From Streptomyces noursei ATCC 11455 (GTDB lineage: Bacteria > Actinomycetota > Actinomycetes > Streptomycetales > Streptomycetaceae): a stretch of DNA of 64,000 nucleotides. The stretch spans positions 2,170,001 through 2,234,000 of the forward strand of contig NZ_CP011533.1 of NCBI RefSeq assembly GCF_001704275.1, given 5' to 3'. Shown here one piece after another: positions 17,707-26,812 of the stretch. The notes below the pieces were generated by a model. That model was not told the DNA's origin and made no database searches. It saw nothing but the letters and a program-made list of their open reading frames with translations. The position numbers and the translations under genes were made by a program. Position 1 is the stretch's first letter, and each line of letters starts with the position of its first letter.

Positions 17707-18462
17707 ATGCCCTCCGATCCCCGGCAACGCCGAGCAGCTCGTCACGCCCAGCCCGCTGGGGAGCCCGCGGCGGTGTCCCCGCGCAAAAAGCCCATCACGA
17801 TCGACCGGATCACCGACGCCGCCCTACAGGTCGTGGCCACCGAGGGTTACGACGCACTGACCATCCGTCGAGTCGCCGCGGTCCTCGACACCGGGCCGTC
17901 GTCGCTGTACGCGCACATCGTCGGCAAGGAGGACATCGACGATCTGCTCGTCGGCCGGCTCTGCTCCGAGGTCGTGCTGCCCGAACCGGACCCGGCCACG
18001 TGGCGCAAGCAAGTCCTCGACGTGTACGCGCAGATCCGCGACCAGTACCTGAAGTACCCCGGAGTCTCCCGTGCCGCGCTGGGCGTGGTCCCGACCAACC
18101 TCTCGACGTTGCGGGTCAAGGAAGGACTTTTGGCGATCCTGCTCGCCGGCGGAATCGAACCGCGGAGCGCCGCCTGGGCGCTCGATGCGCTGTCTCTCTA
18201 CGTCAGCGCCTACGCCTGGGAGCAGTCGCTGGTCCAGCAGCGGCGCAAACACCCGGACCAGGAGTGGGTCCTTGGCCGCGAGGAGCTGATCCACCGGTTC
18301 ACCGCGCTGCCGGCCGACACGTTTCCGCAGACCCGACGCCATGCCGCTGAGCTGACCTCCGGCACCGGACATGACCGGTTCGAGTTCACCCTCGGACTGA
18401 TGATGGACAACCTCACCCAGCCCCGGCCCCAGCCGACACCTGCATCCGACACCACCGGATGA
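17707..18462 (+). CDS. TetR-family regulator (TetR_C subgroup)
   Basis: A 251-residue repressor. The helix-turn-helix lies at about residues 30-75 (ITIDRITDAALQVVATEGYD, then LTIRRVAAVLDTGPSSLYAHI). Residues 90-230 form the ligand domain of the tetracycline-repressor type (TetR_C): DQYLKYPGVSRAALGVV and LDALSLYVSAYAWEQSL. The ATG at 17707 was preferred to a GTG three codons upstream, which would overlap the -10 element. It is divergent from the flavin monooxygenase and very likely represses both genes. Together they resemble a drug-inducible detoxification pair. Confidence 0.87.
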   Translation: MPSDPRQRRAARHAQPAGEPAAVSPRKKPITIDRITDAALQVVATEGYDALTIRRVAAVLDTGPSSLYAHIVGKEDIDDLLVGRLCSEVVLPEPDPATWRKQVLDVYAQIRDQYLKYPGVSRAALGVVPTNLSTLRVKEGLLAILLAGGIEPRSAAWALDALSLYVSAYAWEQSLVQQRRKHPDQEWVLGREELIHRFTALPADTFPQTRRHAAELTSGTGHDRFEFTLGLMMDNLTQPRPQPTPASDTTG

Positions 18463-18546
18463 ACGCCGCAGCCCGAGGCGGGTCCGTACCGGTGCAACTC
18501 CCGGTCATGGAAGCAGCACTTGACGGGTGACGTGGCCGCCGACTGG

Positions 18547-19278
18547 TCAGGATGGGCGAGGCAGTGGCTTCCACGCGAGTGTCGAGCGTTCGCCGGAGCG
18601 GTATTCGTGCGGGTCGACCTCAAGGCGTGCTTCCACCGATTCCGGGCTGGAGCGTGCCAGCACGATCGTCGGCTTGCACACGTCGGTCATGACGTTGGCC
18701 GGGTGGTCGATGTGGAGCCACCGGCCCAGTGGCCGGGCGAGGTCCGGTACCTCGTCGACGACCGTGGTGAGGAGCACAGGGATGTCGACGCGGATGTTGC
18801 GGACGGTCCACATCAGCCGGTCTCCCCACGACTCCTCTTCAGAGACGTCGTCGACGGGGTCGTGCATGGGCTCGCCGTATGGCTGGTGGGGTTCCCGGGT
18901 CAGGCGTTCGTATCGTTCGATGACGATCAGGCGGGGCGTCCGGCCCTCGATGTGGATCTTTGCTGCCGCGTTCACGTGGGAGTCGGTCGGGTCGGGGGTC
19001 TCCTTGACGACGAGCGTCCTGGGCTGCGTCGAGGGCGGGTATCCCGTGAAGAGGACGACGGGGAGGCCGGCATTGGCGGCATGGACCGCAACGTCGCGGC
19101 CGACCTTCGCCTCACGAGTTCCCCGCTGCGCGATGATGCCGGCCTTGTGCCGGAAGTTGAGCTCAGCGAGCTGCGTCAGGTCCGGCCAGGGGGTGGGCAC
19201 CAAGGTGGCTGCCTCGTCTCGGTGACGACGGAGTTGTTCGGTGACGGATGCGCCGGAACTGTCGATCTGCCTGGTCAT
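18547..19278 (-). CDS. DnaB-like ATPase-fold protein lacking a P-loop
   Basis: A 243-residue protein; the ATG at 19278 follows GAGGGGGGCACCAG. The start of the domain reads TPWPDLTQLAELNFRHKAGI, parallel to the beginning of the DnaB RecA-like domain. Where the Walker A motif GxxxxGKT should be, the sequence is QRGTREAKVGRDVAVHAANA, without the Gly-Lys-Thr. A Walker B-like strand is recognisable (PRLIVIERYERL). The protein should therefore not hydrolyse ATP in the usual way. It sits 139 bases downstream of the cysteine-rich gene on the same strand; the two may act together. The role is unknown. Confidence 0.55.
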   Translation of the reverse strand: MTRQIDSSGASVTEQLRRHRDEAATLVPTPWPDLTQLAELNFRHKAGIIAQRGTREAKVGRDVAVHAANAGLPVVLFTGYPPSTQPRTLVVKETPDPTDSHVNAAAKIHIEGRTPRLIVIERYERLTREPHQPYGEPMHDPVDDVSEEESWGDRLMWTVRNIRVDIPVLLTTVVDEVPDLARPLGRWLHIDHPANVMTDVCKPTIVLARSSPESVEARLEVDPHEYRSGERSTLAWKPLPRPS

Positions 19279-19417
19279 CTGGTGCCCCCCTCTGGTTGGC
19301 CTGTCATCGTCTCCAGAGACGGGCCACACAGGCGGGTTTCCGTCGCACTCCCGCCTCCAGCATCCCGCCAGCGACCACTTCTCGTGGGTTTGGCCGCCAC
19401 AGCCCACTGCTCGGGAT

Positions 19418-20437
19418 TCACCGCCGCGTCGAACAGGCGCTGCAGGCGGTGGCGTTGTGGGGGTCGTAGCGGCGTCGGCGGCAGGCGCACCAGGGCCAGT
19501 TGGCGCAGGCCGGGCATCGGGTGTGGGGGGCGGCGACGGGTACGCCGCAGGCGCCGTCCTGGCCGGTGCACTCGCGCATCGGCGGCCGGTAGGCGACGGC
19601 CTCGGCGGTGGTGCGGTTCGCGGCCGAGCCCGGCTCCAGCTCTTCGGCGTCGTCCGGCTCGCGTCGTGGCGCGAGGAGTCGTCCGGCTCGGCAGACGGTG
19701 CACGGTGCGTCGTCGCGGCCTGGCTGGTCGGCCAGGTGCCAGCCGTCCTCACACCGGCCCGCGCACACCGTGCGGGCCAGCAGCCACACGGCGACGTCGT
19801 CGGGCCGGTATCCCTCCTGGTTCGCCTCGGCCTCACGTTGGAGGGGGCGTCCGGCCCAACTCCCCCACCAGCGCCGCTCCACCCGGGCCGCCAACTGCCG
19901 CGGGGTGCGGGTTTGCAGCTCGGTGTGGATGGTGTCCATGACGGTGGGCGGGACGGCGCCGCCGCAGGCGCGGAGCACCTTGTCGGGCAGCGCCGCCAGG
20001 ACCGCGCGCACCGGATCGCCCGCGGTGCTCGCGTCCTGGCAGGCGTCGCACTGGTCCCAGTCCCACGTCCGCGGGAAGAAGGTGAGCGCCCACCGGTGAC
20101 GGTGGTCCTTGCGGCGCTCCGGGGCGACGTGGACGACCCGGTCGGCCGGGGAACCGCGGTCCGGCAGCGGCGCGGAGCAGGTCCGGCACATCCCTCGGCA
20201 GGTCCGGCAGCGTTGCCCGTCGCGGGTAGGGGCCTGGCAGGTGGGGCATTCGCGCCGGCACACCTGGCACAGATGGTCCTCGGGGTGCGGCTGTGGCAGC
20301 CAGCGGCGCTCGCCCTGGCAGCGCACGCACCGGCGCGGGTCGGTCTCCTCGCGGTGGGTGGGCAGGATCGGCTGGCCCGGGCACTGGTCGCAGCGGACGA
20401 CGGCCCGCTCCCGGTTGGCGTCGAAACGCACGCTCAT
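19418..20437 (-). CDS. Cysteine-rich zinc-finger-like protein
   Basis: A 339-residue protein with about ten CxxC-type pairs. Seven are packed into residues 15-90 (RCDQC, RCVRC, LCQVCRRECPTC, RCRTCRGMCRTC), one is in the middle (QCDACQ) and others are near the C-terminus (CTVC, RCPACANWPWCACR, CSACS). Such arrays suggest several zinc ribbons that bind nucleic acid or protein. The middle third (about 130-220) is helical, with RTWDWDQCD and RRWWGSWAGRPLQREAE. No enzyme motif was seen. It lies just upstream of the DnaB-like gene in the same orientation and probably in one transcript. The family is not recognised beyond Streptomyces-type hypothetical proteins. Confidence 0.6.
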   Translation of the reverse strand: MSVRFDANRERAVVRCDQCPGQPILPTHREETDPRRCVRCQGERRWLPQPHPEDHLCQVCRRECPTCQAPTRDGQRCRTCRGMCRTCSAPLPDRGSPADRVVHVAPERRKDHRHRWALTFFPRTWDWDQCDACQDASTAGDPVRAVLAALPDKVLRACGGAVPPTVMDTIHTELQTRTPRQLAARVERRWWGSWAGRPLQREAEANQEGYRPDDVAVWLLARTVCAGRCEDGWHLADQPGRDDAPCTVCRAGRLLAPRREPDDAEELEPGSAANRTTAEAVAYRPPMRECTGQDGACGVPVAAPHTRCPACANWPWCACRRRRYDPHNATACSACSTRR

Positions 20438-20685
20438 GCGGCAGTCCTCCCGTGGTTCCGCGCCGCCGCGGCGGCGAGTTCGTCAGCGTAACGGGTCGTG
20501 ACCGCGCACCACGTCGCGGTCGTCACCGGCGCAGGGCCGGGATGGCCTCAGAGGCCCTCAACCTCCGCCCCTGAGTGGCGTGTTGACGTATGAGCCACCG
20601 TTCCATGCGCTTGCGGCTCACGACCCGGCCGTCCGCGCGAAGCCCGGCGGTGGTCCGCTTGGCACCGTACGCGCCGCCGGCGTTG

Positions 20686-22005
20686 TCAGTTGCCCGACGA
20701 AACCTGGGAGCGATCGGACTCCGTGGCGCACTTATCGCGTTCATCGCGTTCGTCGCGTTCGTCGTGTTCGTCGCCTTCGTTGGTGGGGTTGATGGAATCG
20801 GTGGGGAGACCCTCCCGTTGCACGAGGTGGCGGTGCAGCATGGGGGCGCTGGTGAGGGCGAGGAGGAGGGCGACGGCGCCGGCGCCGATGGCGACGGCGA
20901 AGCCCCAGCGGGTGCCGTAGGCGTCGACGACGACTCCCGACACCGCCGCGCCGAGCGCCACGCCGCTCTGCAGGCCGGCGATCATCCACGTCATGGCCTC
21001 GGTGAGCTGGTGCTCGGGGGTGGTTCGCTCGACGATGCCCATGATGACCACCATCGTCGGGGCGAAGAAGACTCCGGCGACGAAGACCACGGCGGCCATT
21101 CCCGCGATGTTGTCGACCAGGAGGAAGGGCAGGGTGGTCAGGGCGGTTCCGGTCACGCCTACGACCAGCAGCCGCGGGAGCGGGATACGGAGCTTCAGGG
21201 CACCGAAGGCGAGGCCGGAGATTCCGGAGCCGAGTGCGTAGACCGCGAAGACGAGGCCGGAGAGCGCCTTGTTGCCCTGCTGTTCGGCGAAGGCCAGGCC
21301 CATGGTGTCGACCATGCCTGCGATGGCGCCCCCGAAGAGGAGGGTGAGAGCGAGCATGAGTACGGGGGCGGAGAAGACCACCGGTGCGCCGCTGGAGGTC
21401 TCCGTGCGCGGCTTGACCGGCGGTTCGGTGCGCTTCTGCGGCACGAACAGTGCGACGCCGACGGCCAGCAGGACGGCCGCGGCGAGCGGCGCGGCCTGGG
21501 GGAACAGCGCCGTGGACAGCGTCACCGCCAGCGCCGGGCTGATGACGTAGGTCAGTTCGTCGACCACCGACTCCATGGAGTAGGCCGTGTTCAACTGCGG
21601 GCGGCCGCGGTAGATCTCCGTCCACCGCGCGCGCACCATCGCGCCCATGCTGGGCATCAGGCCCGACAGCAGGGCGAAGACGAAGAGGGTCCAGGTGGGG
21701 GCGCCGGTGGTGGCACAGAGCAGTAGGGCGCCCAGCGCGATCACGCTGATGCCGGTGGCGACCGGCAGTACGCGGCCCTGCCCGCGGCGGTCCACGATCC
21801 GGGAGACCTGTGGCCCGAGGAAGGCCATGGAGAACGTGAAGGTGCCCGCCACCAGACCGGCCAGGGCGTACTGGCCGGTCGTCTCGGAGAGCATCGTCAG
21901 GATGCCCATGTGGGTCATGGGCAAGGGAAGTCGGGCGAGGAGGCCGGCGGCGCTGAACGCCTTCGCGCCGGGAGCGGAGAAGATTTCGCTGTAGGGATTT
22001 GCCAT
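20686..22005 (-). CDS. MFS efflux transporter (12 TM)
   Basis: A 439-residue major-facilitator protein with about 12 hydrophobic segments. It starts at MANPYSEIF and carries a loop 2-3 signature with VSRIVDRRGQGRVLP. It should act as a proton antiporter for a small molecule. The cytoplasmic tail ends in a run of DER triplets encoded by a 9-bp repeat at about 20735-20775. The gene is divergent from a TetR regulator with a perfect palindrome between them, so drug-inducible export is likely. Confidence 0.85.
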   Translation of the reverse strand: MANPYSEIFSAPGAKAFSAAGLLARLPLPMTHMGILTMLSETTGQYALAGLVAGTFTFSMAFLGPQVSRIVDRRGQGRVLPVATGISVIALGALLLCATTGAPTWTLFVFALLSGLMPSMGAMVRARWTEIYRGRPQLNTAYSMESVVDELTYVISPALAVTLSTALFPQAAPLAAAVLLAVGVALFVPQKRTEPPVKPRTETSSGAPVVFSAPVLMLALTLLFGGAIAGMVDTMGLAFAEQQGNKALSGLVFAVYALGSGISGLAFGALKLRIPLPRLLVVGVTGTALTTLPFLLVDNIAGMAAVVFVAGVFFAPTMVVIMGIVERTTPEHQLTEAMTWMIAGLQSGVALGAAVSGVVVDAYGTRWGFAVAIGAGAVALLLALTSAPMLHRHLVQREGLPTDSINPTNEGDEHDERDERDERDKCATESDRSQVSSGN

Positions 22006-22112
22006 GTTTCGTCCAGAGGTTGGGGTGATCCCGTGCGGGCGGCGGCAACAGGCAGGGACGTTCCTGCCGCCGCGCGCCACGCATGAGGGCACCGTGCAGA
22101 CGACAGAACAAC

Positions 22113-22134
22113 AACTGGGACTATAGTCCCAGTT
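22113..22134. promoter_or_regulatory. 22-bp perfect palindromic operator
   Basis: AACTGGGACTATAGTCCCAG with TT completes a perfect 22-bp palindrome between the divergent MFS and TetR genes, about 108 bases upstream of the MFS ATG. The centre TATA/TATAGT could also serve as a -10 element, so binding would block transcription. Assignment to the neighbouring TetR protein is inferred. Confidence 0.8.
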
Positions 22135-22284
22135 TCTTGAGCGGGGAAACCGGGTCGGCCCGTGGAGTGCTTATGGCGCCCCGCAGTTGGCGTCGACAGC
22201 GGTTCGGTCCCACCGCGCCCGCGGTGCGCCGGCGGGCCGGGTTATGGTGCTGGCGCCCACCCCCAGGCAGGAGAGTTTCCCGAC

Positions 22285-22866
22285 ATGTCGATCCCCGACG
22301 AGGCCATCACCGACGGACGCAAGGCCAAGGGCGCCCGCCGACGGCGGGCCCTGCTGGAGGCCGCGGTGCGGGTGGTCGCCCGGGACGGTGCCGCCGGCGC
22401 CACCCATCGAACGGTCGCCCAGGAAGCCGGCCTGCCCACGACGGCGACCACCTACTACTTCGAGAGCATCGACGCACTGCTGACCGCGGCCCTCACCAGC
22501 TGCATGGAGGCCGACTCCGCACGCGTCCGGGAACTGATCGAGGCGCCCCCGGCGGCCGACGGCACCGACCGGATCCGGGGCCTGGCACTGTTCATGGCCG
22601 ACCAGCTCGCCGACCGGGCGCACCTCCTGGCCGAGTTCGAGCTCTGCCTGCGCGCGGCCCGGCGCCCGGAACTCCGGGACACCACCAGCCGCTGGACGGC
22701 CACGCTCGCCGACTTCGCCCGGCTCTTCACCGACGACCAGCTCCGGATCACCCTCTTCACCCACGCCTACGACGGTCTGTTGCTGAAGGCGCTGCTCGGC
22801 GACGAGCCCACGACGGTCGCGGACTTCGAGGCCATGCTGCGCGAACTCCTCCCTGCCGGACAGTGA
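22285..22866 (+). CDS. TetR-family regulator
   Basis: A 193-residue repressor; the ATG at 22285 was chosen because the helix-turn-helix begins soon after (KGARRRRALLEAAVRVVARDG, then THRTVAQEAGLPTTATTYYFE) and because CAGGAGAG lies upstream. Residues 75-190 are the ligand-binding helices. It is divergent from the MFS exporter and presumably binds the 22-bp palindrome between them, releasing it on binding the exported compound. Confidence 0.87.
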   Translation: MSIPDEAITDGRKAKGARRRRALLEAAVRVVARDGAAGATHRTVAQEAGLPTTATTYYFESIDALLTAALTSCMEADSARVRELIEAPPAADGTDRIRGLALFMADQLADRAHLLAEFELCLRAARRPELRDTTSRWTATLADFARLFTDDQLRITLFTHAYDGLLLKALLGDEPTTVADFEAMLRELLPAGQ

Positions 22867-23037
22867 GGAAATTCCGTGGTTCGCAAGGCGTTGAAGCGTG
22901 ACCATCAACGAATCGCAATATTTTAGCCCGATTAGGCTCGTAATCCGCGGAACCCTGAGGGTAAGGTTGACCGTAGAACAGCCCGGGACGGACACCCCTG
23001 GGTCAGATGGATGCAGTCGTACGCAGGGGGGACGACC

Positions 23038-23778
23038 TTGTCCAGCCAGAGGGAACCGAGAGCGAGCCACGGGCCGAGACGGCTCCGCGAGCCGAGCAGG
23101 ATCCGCGTCCTCGTCGCCGATGCGCACGCGGCCGCCCGCGCCGGCTTCTGCCTGCTCGTCTCCTCTGCGCCCGACATGGAAGTGGTCGGCGACGCCGCCG
23201 ACGGGGAGTCCGTCGTGGCACTGGCGCGCAGCACCGCGCCCGATGTCGTGCTCATGGACACACATCTGCGCGAGCCCGACGGCCTGGAGGCGACCCGGCA
23301 GATCACCGGCGATCCGGCGCTGCGGAACGTCCGGGTGCTGATGCTGACCATTCACGACGACGAAGAACACCTCTTCAAGTCGCTGGCCATGGGGGCGGCC
23401 GGCTTCCTGCCCGTCGACACCCAGCCCGCACAGCTTCTGGAGGGCATTCGCGCGACCGCCGCGGGCGCCTCGTTCCTCAATCCGTGGCACACCCAGAAGG
23501 TCATCGAACGGTACGTTCCCCGTCTGTACGACGGCTCCGCCGTCAACCGGCCGGCGCTCGCGGAGCTGAGCGACCGGGAGCGCGAGGTGCTCGCCCTCAT
23601 CGGCGAGGGGCTCACCAACTCCGAGATCGCGCAGCGGCTGAGTCTCAGCCCGTTGACCGCCAAGACCTATGTCAGCCGCATCATGGCCAAGCTCGGCGCC
23701 CGTGACCGGGTGCAGCTGGCGCTGGTGGCGGTCGAGAGCGGGATCGCCGCGCACGCCTGTGTGCCGGTGGCCCCCTGA
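23038..23778 (+). CDS. Atypical NarL/LuxR-type response regulator
   Basis: About 246 residues. The TTG at 23038 follows AGGGGGGACGACC, a better site than the ATG at 23011. The receiver domain is at about residues 20-135 and the LuxR helix-turn-helix at 175-235 (LSDREREVLALIGEGLTNSE). The phosphoacceptor Asp is kept (DVVLMDTHL), but the acidic pair is DA instead of DD (VLVADAHAA) and the conserved Lys in GFLxKD is replaced (GFLPVDT). Such changes are known in orphan, phosphorylation-independent regulators. No kinase is adjacent. It ends 24 bases from the convergent decarboxylase gene and is the likely pathway-specific activator of the 23.8-30.6 kb locus. Confidence 0.82.
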   Translation: MSSQREPRASHGPRRLREPSRIRVLVADAHAAARAGFCLLVSSAPDMEVVGDAADGESVVALARSTAPDVVLMDTHLREPDGLEATRQITGDPALRNVRVLMLTIHDDEEHLFKSLAMGAAGFLPVDTQPAQLLEGIRATAAGASFLNPWHTQKVIERYVPRLYDGSAVNRPALAELSDREREVLALIGEGLTNSEIAQRLSLSPLTAKTYVSRIMAKLGARDRVQLALVAVESGIAAHACVPVAP

Positions 23779-23802
23779 ACGTCCGCCAGGGGGCCACCGG
23801 CC

Positions 23803-25251
23803 TCACCGCGCCACCGGTTGTTCCGACGGCGCGGCGGCGTCCAGGGCGAGCAGGTCCTGCACCGCGGAGCGGATGATGCGCACCGCCTCCTCGACGCGGT
23901 CGCGGTGCGTCCGGTGCGAGACGATGCAGGCCCGGATGATGAAGTGGCCGTCCAGCAGGGTGCTGGAGAGGAAGACGCGCTTGGAGTCGTTGATCCGTGC
24001 CAGCAGCCGGCGGTTGAAGGCGTCCGGGTCACCGCGCTCGGGCAGGTAGCGGAAGGGCACGGCGGTGAGGTCCGGGTCCAGGGGGACCTCGAAGCCCGGG
24101 GTCGTGCGCAGCTCGTCGTAGAGGTAGCGGGTCAGCTCCAGCTTCTCCTCCAACGCGGCGCGGAACGCGGCCAGTCCGTGATGCTTCACCGGAAGCCAGA
24201 GGCGCAGGCCGCGGAAGTCGCGGGACAGCTCCATGCCGTACTCCGATGCGCTGGGGATTTGTTCGTCCAGGCCGTCGGTGTCCTGGAGGTAGTCGGCCTC
24301 CACGTGATGGGCCGCACGCAGTCGGAACCCCTCGCGCACGATCAGCGCACCGGTGCCGTACGGGATGAAGAACGCCTTGTGCGGGTCGAGCGTGATCGAG
24401 TCGGCCGACTCGATGCCCCGGAACAGCCGACGGCCGTACTCGGTCATGCGGAACGGGCCCCCGTAGGCCGCGTCCACGTGGAACCACATGTCGTGGGCCC
24501 GGGCCACCTCGCCGACGCGCGCCATGGGGTCGACGGATCCCGTGTTCGTGGTGCCGGCCGACGCGGTGACCATGAACGGCCGCAGTCCCGCTGCCCGGTC
24601 CGCCTCGACCATGGCGGTCAGCGCGTCCGCGTCCATGCGCAGGCGCTCGTCCGTCGGCACCATGCGGATGCGCTCCCGGGGAAAGCCGGCGAGGTAGGCG
24701 GCCTTGGCGCAGGAGGCGTGCGACTGCTCGGACGTGTAGAGCACGCCGGTCGAGAAGTCCTCACCCAGCTTCGCTTTCCGGGCGGTTATCACCGCGGAGA
24801 AGTTCGCCATCGATCCGCCCGAGGTGAGCACTCCCCGGGCCTCGGACGGATAGTCGAACAGGTCGCACAGCCAGCGGACCACGGTCGCCTCGATCTGAGC
24901 CAGCGCGGGAGCTTTCGCGGCCAGGCTGACGTATCGGTTGAAGCCTGCCGCCAGGAAGTCGGCGAGAGCGGATACGTAGAGGCCGCCACCCGGAATGTAG
25001 GCCATGAAACCGGGACCCGAGTTGTTGACCGCCTTCTGCGAGGAGACCGCGACGGTGTTGAGCAGCTTTTCGAAGGAGGTACCGATTTCCGGTGCCTCCT
25101 CGCGGAGTTGTTCGGCCAGCTCCAAAGCCCCGTCGAGGTCTTTCGCGGGTGCCTCGGGGAGGTCGTTGACGAACTGCTCGACGACGAGCATCGCCGCCTC
25201 GCTCATGGCGCGCATCTCGGGGCCACTGGGTTCCAACGGATATTCACGCAT
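23803..25251 (-). CDS. PLP-dependent amino acid decarboxylase (group II)
   Basis: A 482-residue fold-type I PLP enzyme. The PLP-binding Lys is at about residue 292 in DPHKAFFIP. The Asp that binds the pyridine ring is in FHVDAAYGG, and TSGGSMANFSA and SEQSHASCAKAA form the phosphate and stacking sites. Such enzymes decarboxylate L-amino acids to amines; aromatic, glutamate and valine decarboxylases all belong here, so the substrate is open. The ATG at 25251 is preferred over one three codons upstream. It is divergent from the monooxygenase-reductase operon and convergent with the response regulator, which places it as the first step of that locus. Confidence 0.85.
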   Translation of the reverse strand: MREYPLEPSGPEMRAMSEAAMLVVEQFVNDLPEAPAKDLDGALELAEQLREEAPEIGTSFEKLLNTVAVSSQKAVNNSGPGFMAYIPGGGLYVSALADFLAAGFNRYVSLAAKAPALAQIEATVVRWLCDLFDYPSEARGVLTSGGSMANFSAVITARKAKLGEDFSTGVLYTSEQSHASCAKAAYLAGFPRERIRMVPTDERLRMDADALTAMVEADRAAGLRPFMVTASAGTTNTGSVDPMARVGEVARAHDMWFHVDAAYGGPFRMTEYGRRLFRGIESADSITLDPHKAFFIPYGTGALIVREGFRLRAAHHVEADYLQDTDGLDEQIPSASEYGMELSRDFRGLRLWLPVKHHGLAAFRAALEEKLELTRYLYDELRTTPGFEVPLDPDLTAVPFRYLPERGDPDAFNRRLLARINDSKRVFLSSTLLDGHFIIRACIVSHRTHRDRVEEAVRIIRSAVQDLLALDAAAPSEQPVAR

Positions 25252-25591
25252 GCCTCGCATCGTAGCGACGCGAATGCGCCCGACCACCCCCGAGAAACTC
25301 CACAAAGCCGCAGCTCAGAGGGGTACGACCGGCAGTGTCAACTTTGGGTGTACAGGAACCTCGGCGGCACCTCCGCGACTGTCTCCCCGGGGTGACACGA
25401 GGGGCGAAAGTGTATCCCCTGGGAGTATCCGAGATTGCCGGCCGGGGAGGGATGCGGCGTCCCGACGCACGGAAATAGCCTTCGGTTGTCGATCGGGCCG
25501 GGGCTGTTTGCCTTCCCCTTTTCAGCGAGCGCATCCGCATTCCCTCGCGCACGGCCCACATCCTTCCCTTCACCGATACCGGAGTGAATTC
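25252..25591. promoter_or_regulatory. Divergent promoter region of the amine-oxidation locus
   Basis: About 340 non-coding bases between the decarboxylase and monooxygenase genes. GGAGTGAATTC before 25592 is the ribosome-binding site of the monooxygenase. No clear palindrome was found. The region is less GC-rich than its surroundings, which fits promoter DNA. Confidence 0.45.
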
Positions 25592-26812
25592 ATGAGCACT
25601 GCCACCGGCATGCCTGCCGCCGGCCCTTCCCAGGCCATCTCCGACGCGGACCGGCTCGATGCGCAGGAGATTCTGGAGCGCGCTCGCAAGGCCGCACCCG
25701 TGTTGCGCAAACGCGCCGAAGAGATCGAGCAGAATCGCCAGTTGCCGCGTGACGTGGTGGAAATCCTGCGCGGCACCGGCGTGTTCCGGATGGCGGCGCC
25801 CCGCTCCTGGGGCGGTCCGGAGATGACGTCCGTTCAGCAGACCGAGGTCATCGAGGCCATCGCCACCGGAGACGCCTCGGCCGCCTGGTGCGCGATGATC
25901 GGTTCCGACTCCGGGATCTTCTCCGGCTACCTCGACGACGCGGTGGCCCGCGCCCTCTTCCCCCGCCTGGACACCATCACGGCGGGCTTCGTGAACCCCA
26001 CCGGGCGGGCCGAGCGGGTCCCCGGCGGCTTCCGGGTCAGCGGCAAGTGGCACTTCGGCAGCGGTATGACCCACAGCGACCTGCTGCTCGCCGGCTGCGT
26101 GGTACATCGCGACGGGGCGCCGGAGTCCGCCCCCGACGGCGACGGAGTCCACTGGCGGATCGTGATCGCCCGCCGGGAGGACTTCAGCGTCCACGACAGC
26201 TGGTACACCACCGGCCTTGCGGGCAGCGGCAGTTGCGACTACTCCACCGAAGACCTCTTCGTACCGGAGGAGCACACCTTCAGTCTGCTGGAGCCGCACC
26301 GTACCGGGACCCTGCACGCGGCGCCGGACGCCATCCTCCGCACCATGCCGGGGGTTCCGCTCGGCGTCGCCCGAGCCGCCCTCGACCACGTCCGTGAGCT
26401 CGCCGCCACGCGCACCGACAAGTCCACCGGCACCCCGTGGTCCGCGCACTACCGCTTCACCACCGCGATCGCCGAGGCCGAGGCGGACCTCGCCGGGGCC
26501 CGCTACGCGGTGTACACGAGCCTTGCGGAGCAGTGGGCCCGGCTGGAGCGCGGCCAGCAGCCGACGCCGGACGAGCGGGTGGCCACCGCACTGGCCCGCT
26601 ACAAGGCGTTCGAGGTCGCCCGGTCGATCGTCAACCGGCTCTACACCCTCGTGGGCGGTTCGGCCATCTACCGCAAGCGGTCGCCGATGGACCGCTGGCT
26701 GCGGGACGTCAGCACCATGAGCCAGCACGTGGACGCCGGGGTGCAGAACCTCAAGGCGGCCGGAGAGCTGCTGCTGGGCGGCCAGATCCCGCAGAAGACC
26801 CTGCTGTGGTGA
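25592..26812 (+). CDS. Flavin-dependent monooxygenase, acyl-CoA dehydrogenase fold
   Basis: A 406-residue group D flavoprotein. The N-terminal helical domain (residues 20-120, RLDAQEILERARKAAPVL, RQLPRDVVEILRGTGVFRM), the beta domain (PGGFRVSGKWHFGSG, about 145-160) and the C-terminal helical bundle with YTLVGGSAIYRKRSPMDRW (about 350-370) match HpaB/HsaA/VlmH-type two-component oxygenases rather than acyl-CoA dehydrogenases, whose catalytic Glu is not evident. These enzymes use reduced FAD or FMN from a partner reductase to hydroxylate aromatics or amine nitrogens. The partner lies 169 bases downstream. With the decarboxylase beside it, amine N-hydroxylation is an attractive inference. Confidence 0.82.
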   Translation: MSTATGMPAAGPSQAISDADRLDAQEILERARKAAPVLRKRAEEIEQNRQLPRDVVEILRGTGVFRMAAPRSWGGPEMTSVQQTEVIEAIATGDASAAWCAMIGSDSGIFSGYLDDAVARALFPRLDTITAGFVNPTGRAERVPGGFRVSGKWHFGSGMTHSDLLLAGCVVHRDGAPESAPDGDGVHWRIVIARREDFSVHDSWYTTGLAGSGSCDYSTEDLFVPEEHTFSLLEPHRTGTLHAAPDAILRTMPGVPLGVARAALDHVRELAATRTDKSTGTPWSAHYRFTTAIAEAEADLAGARYAVYTSLAEQWARLERGQQPTPDERVATALARYKAFEVARSIVNRLYTLVGGSAIYRKRSPMDRWLRDVSTMSQHVDAGVQNLKAAGELLLGGQIPQKTLLW

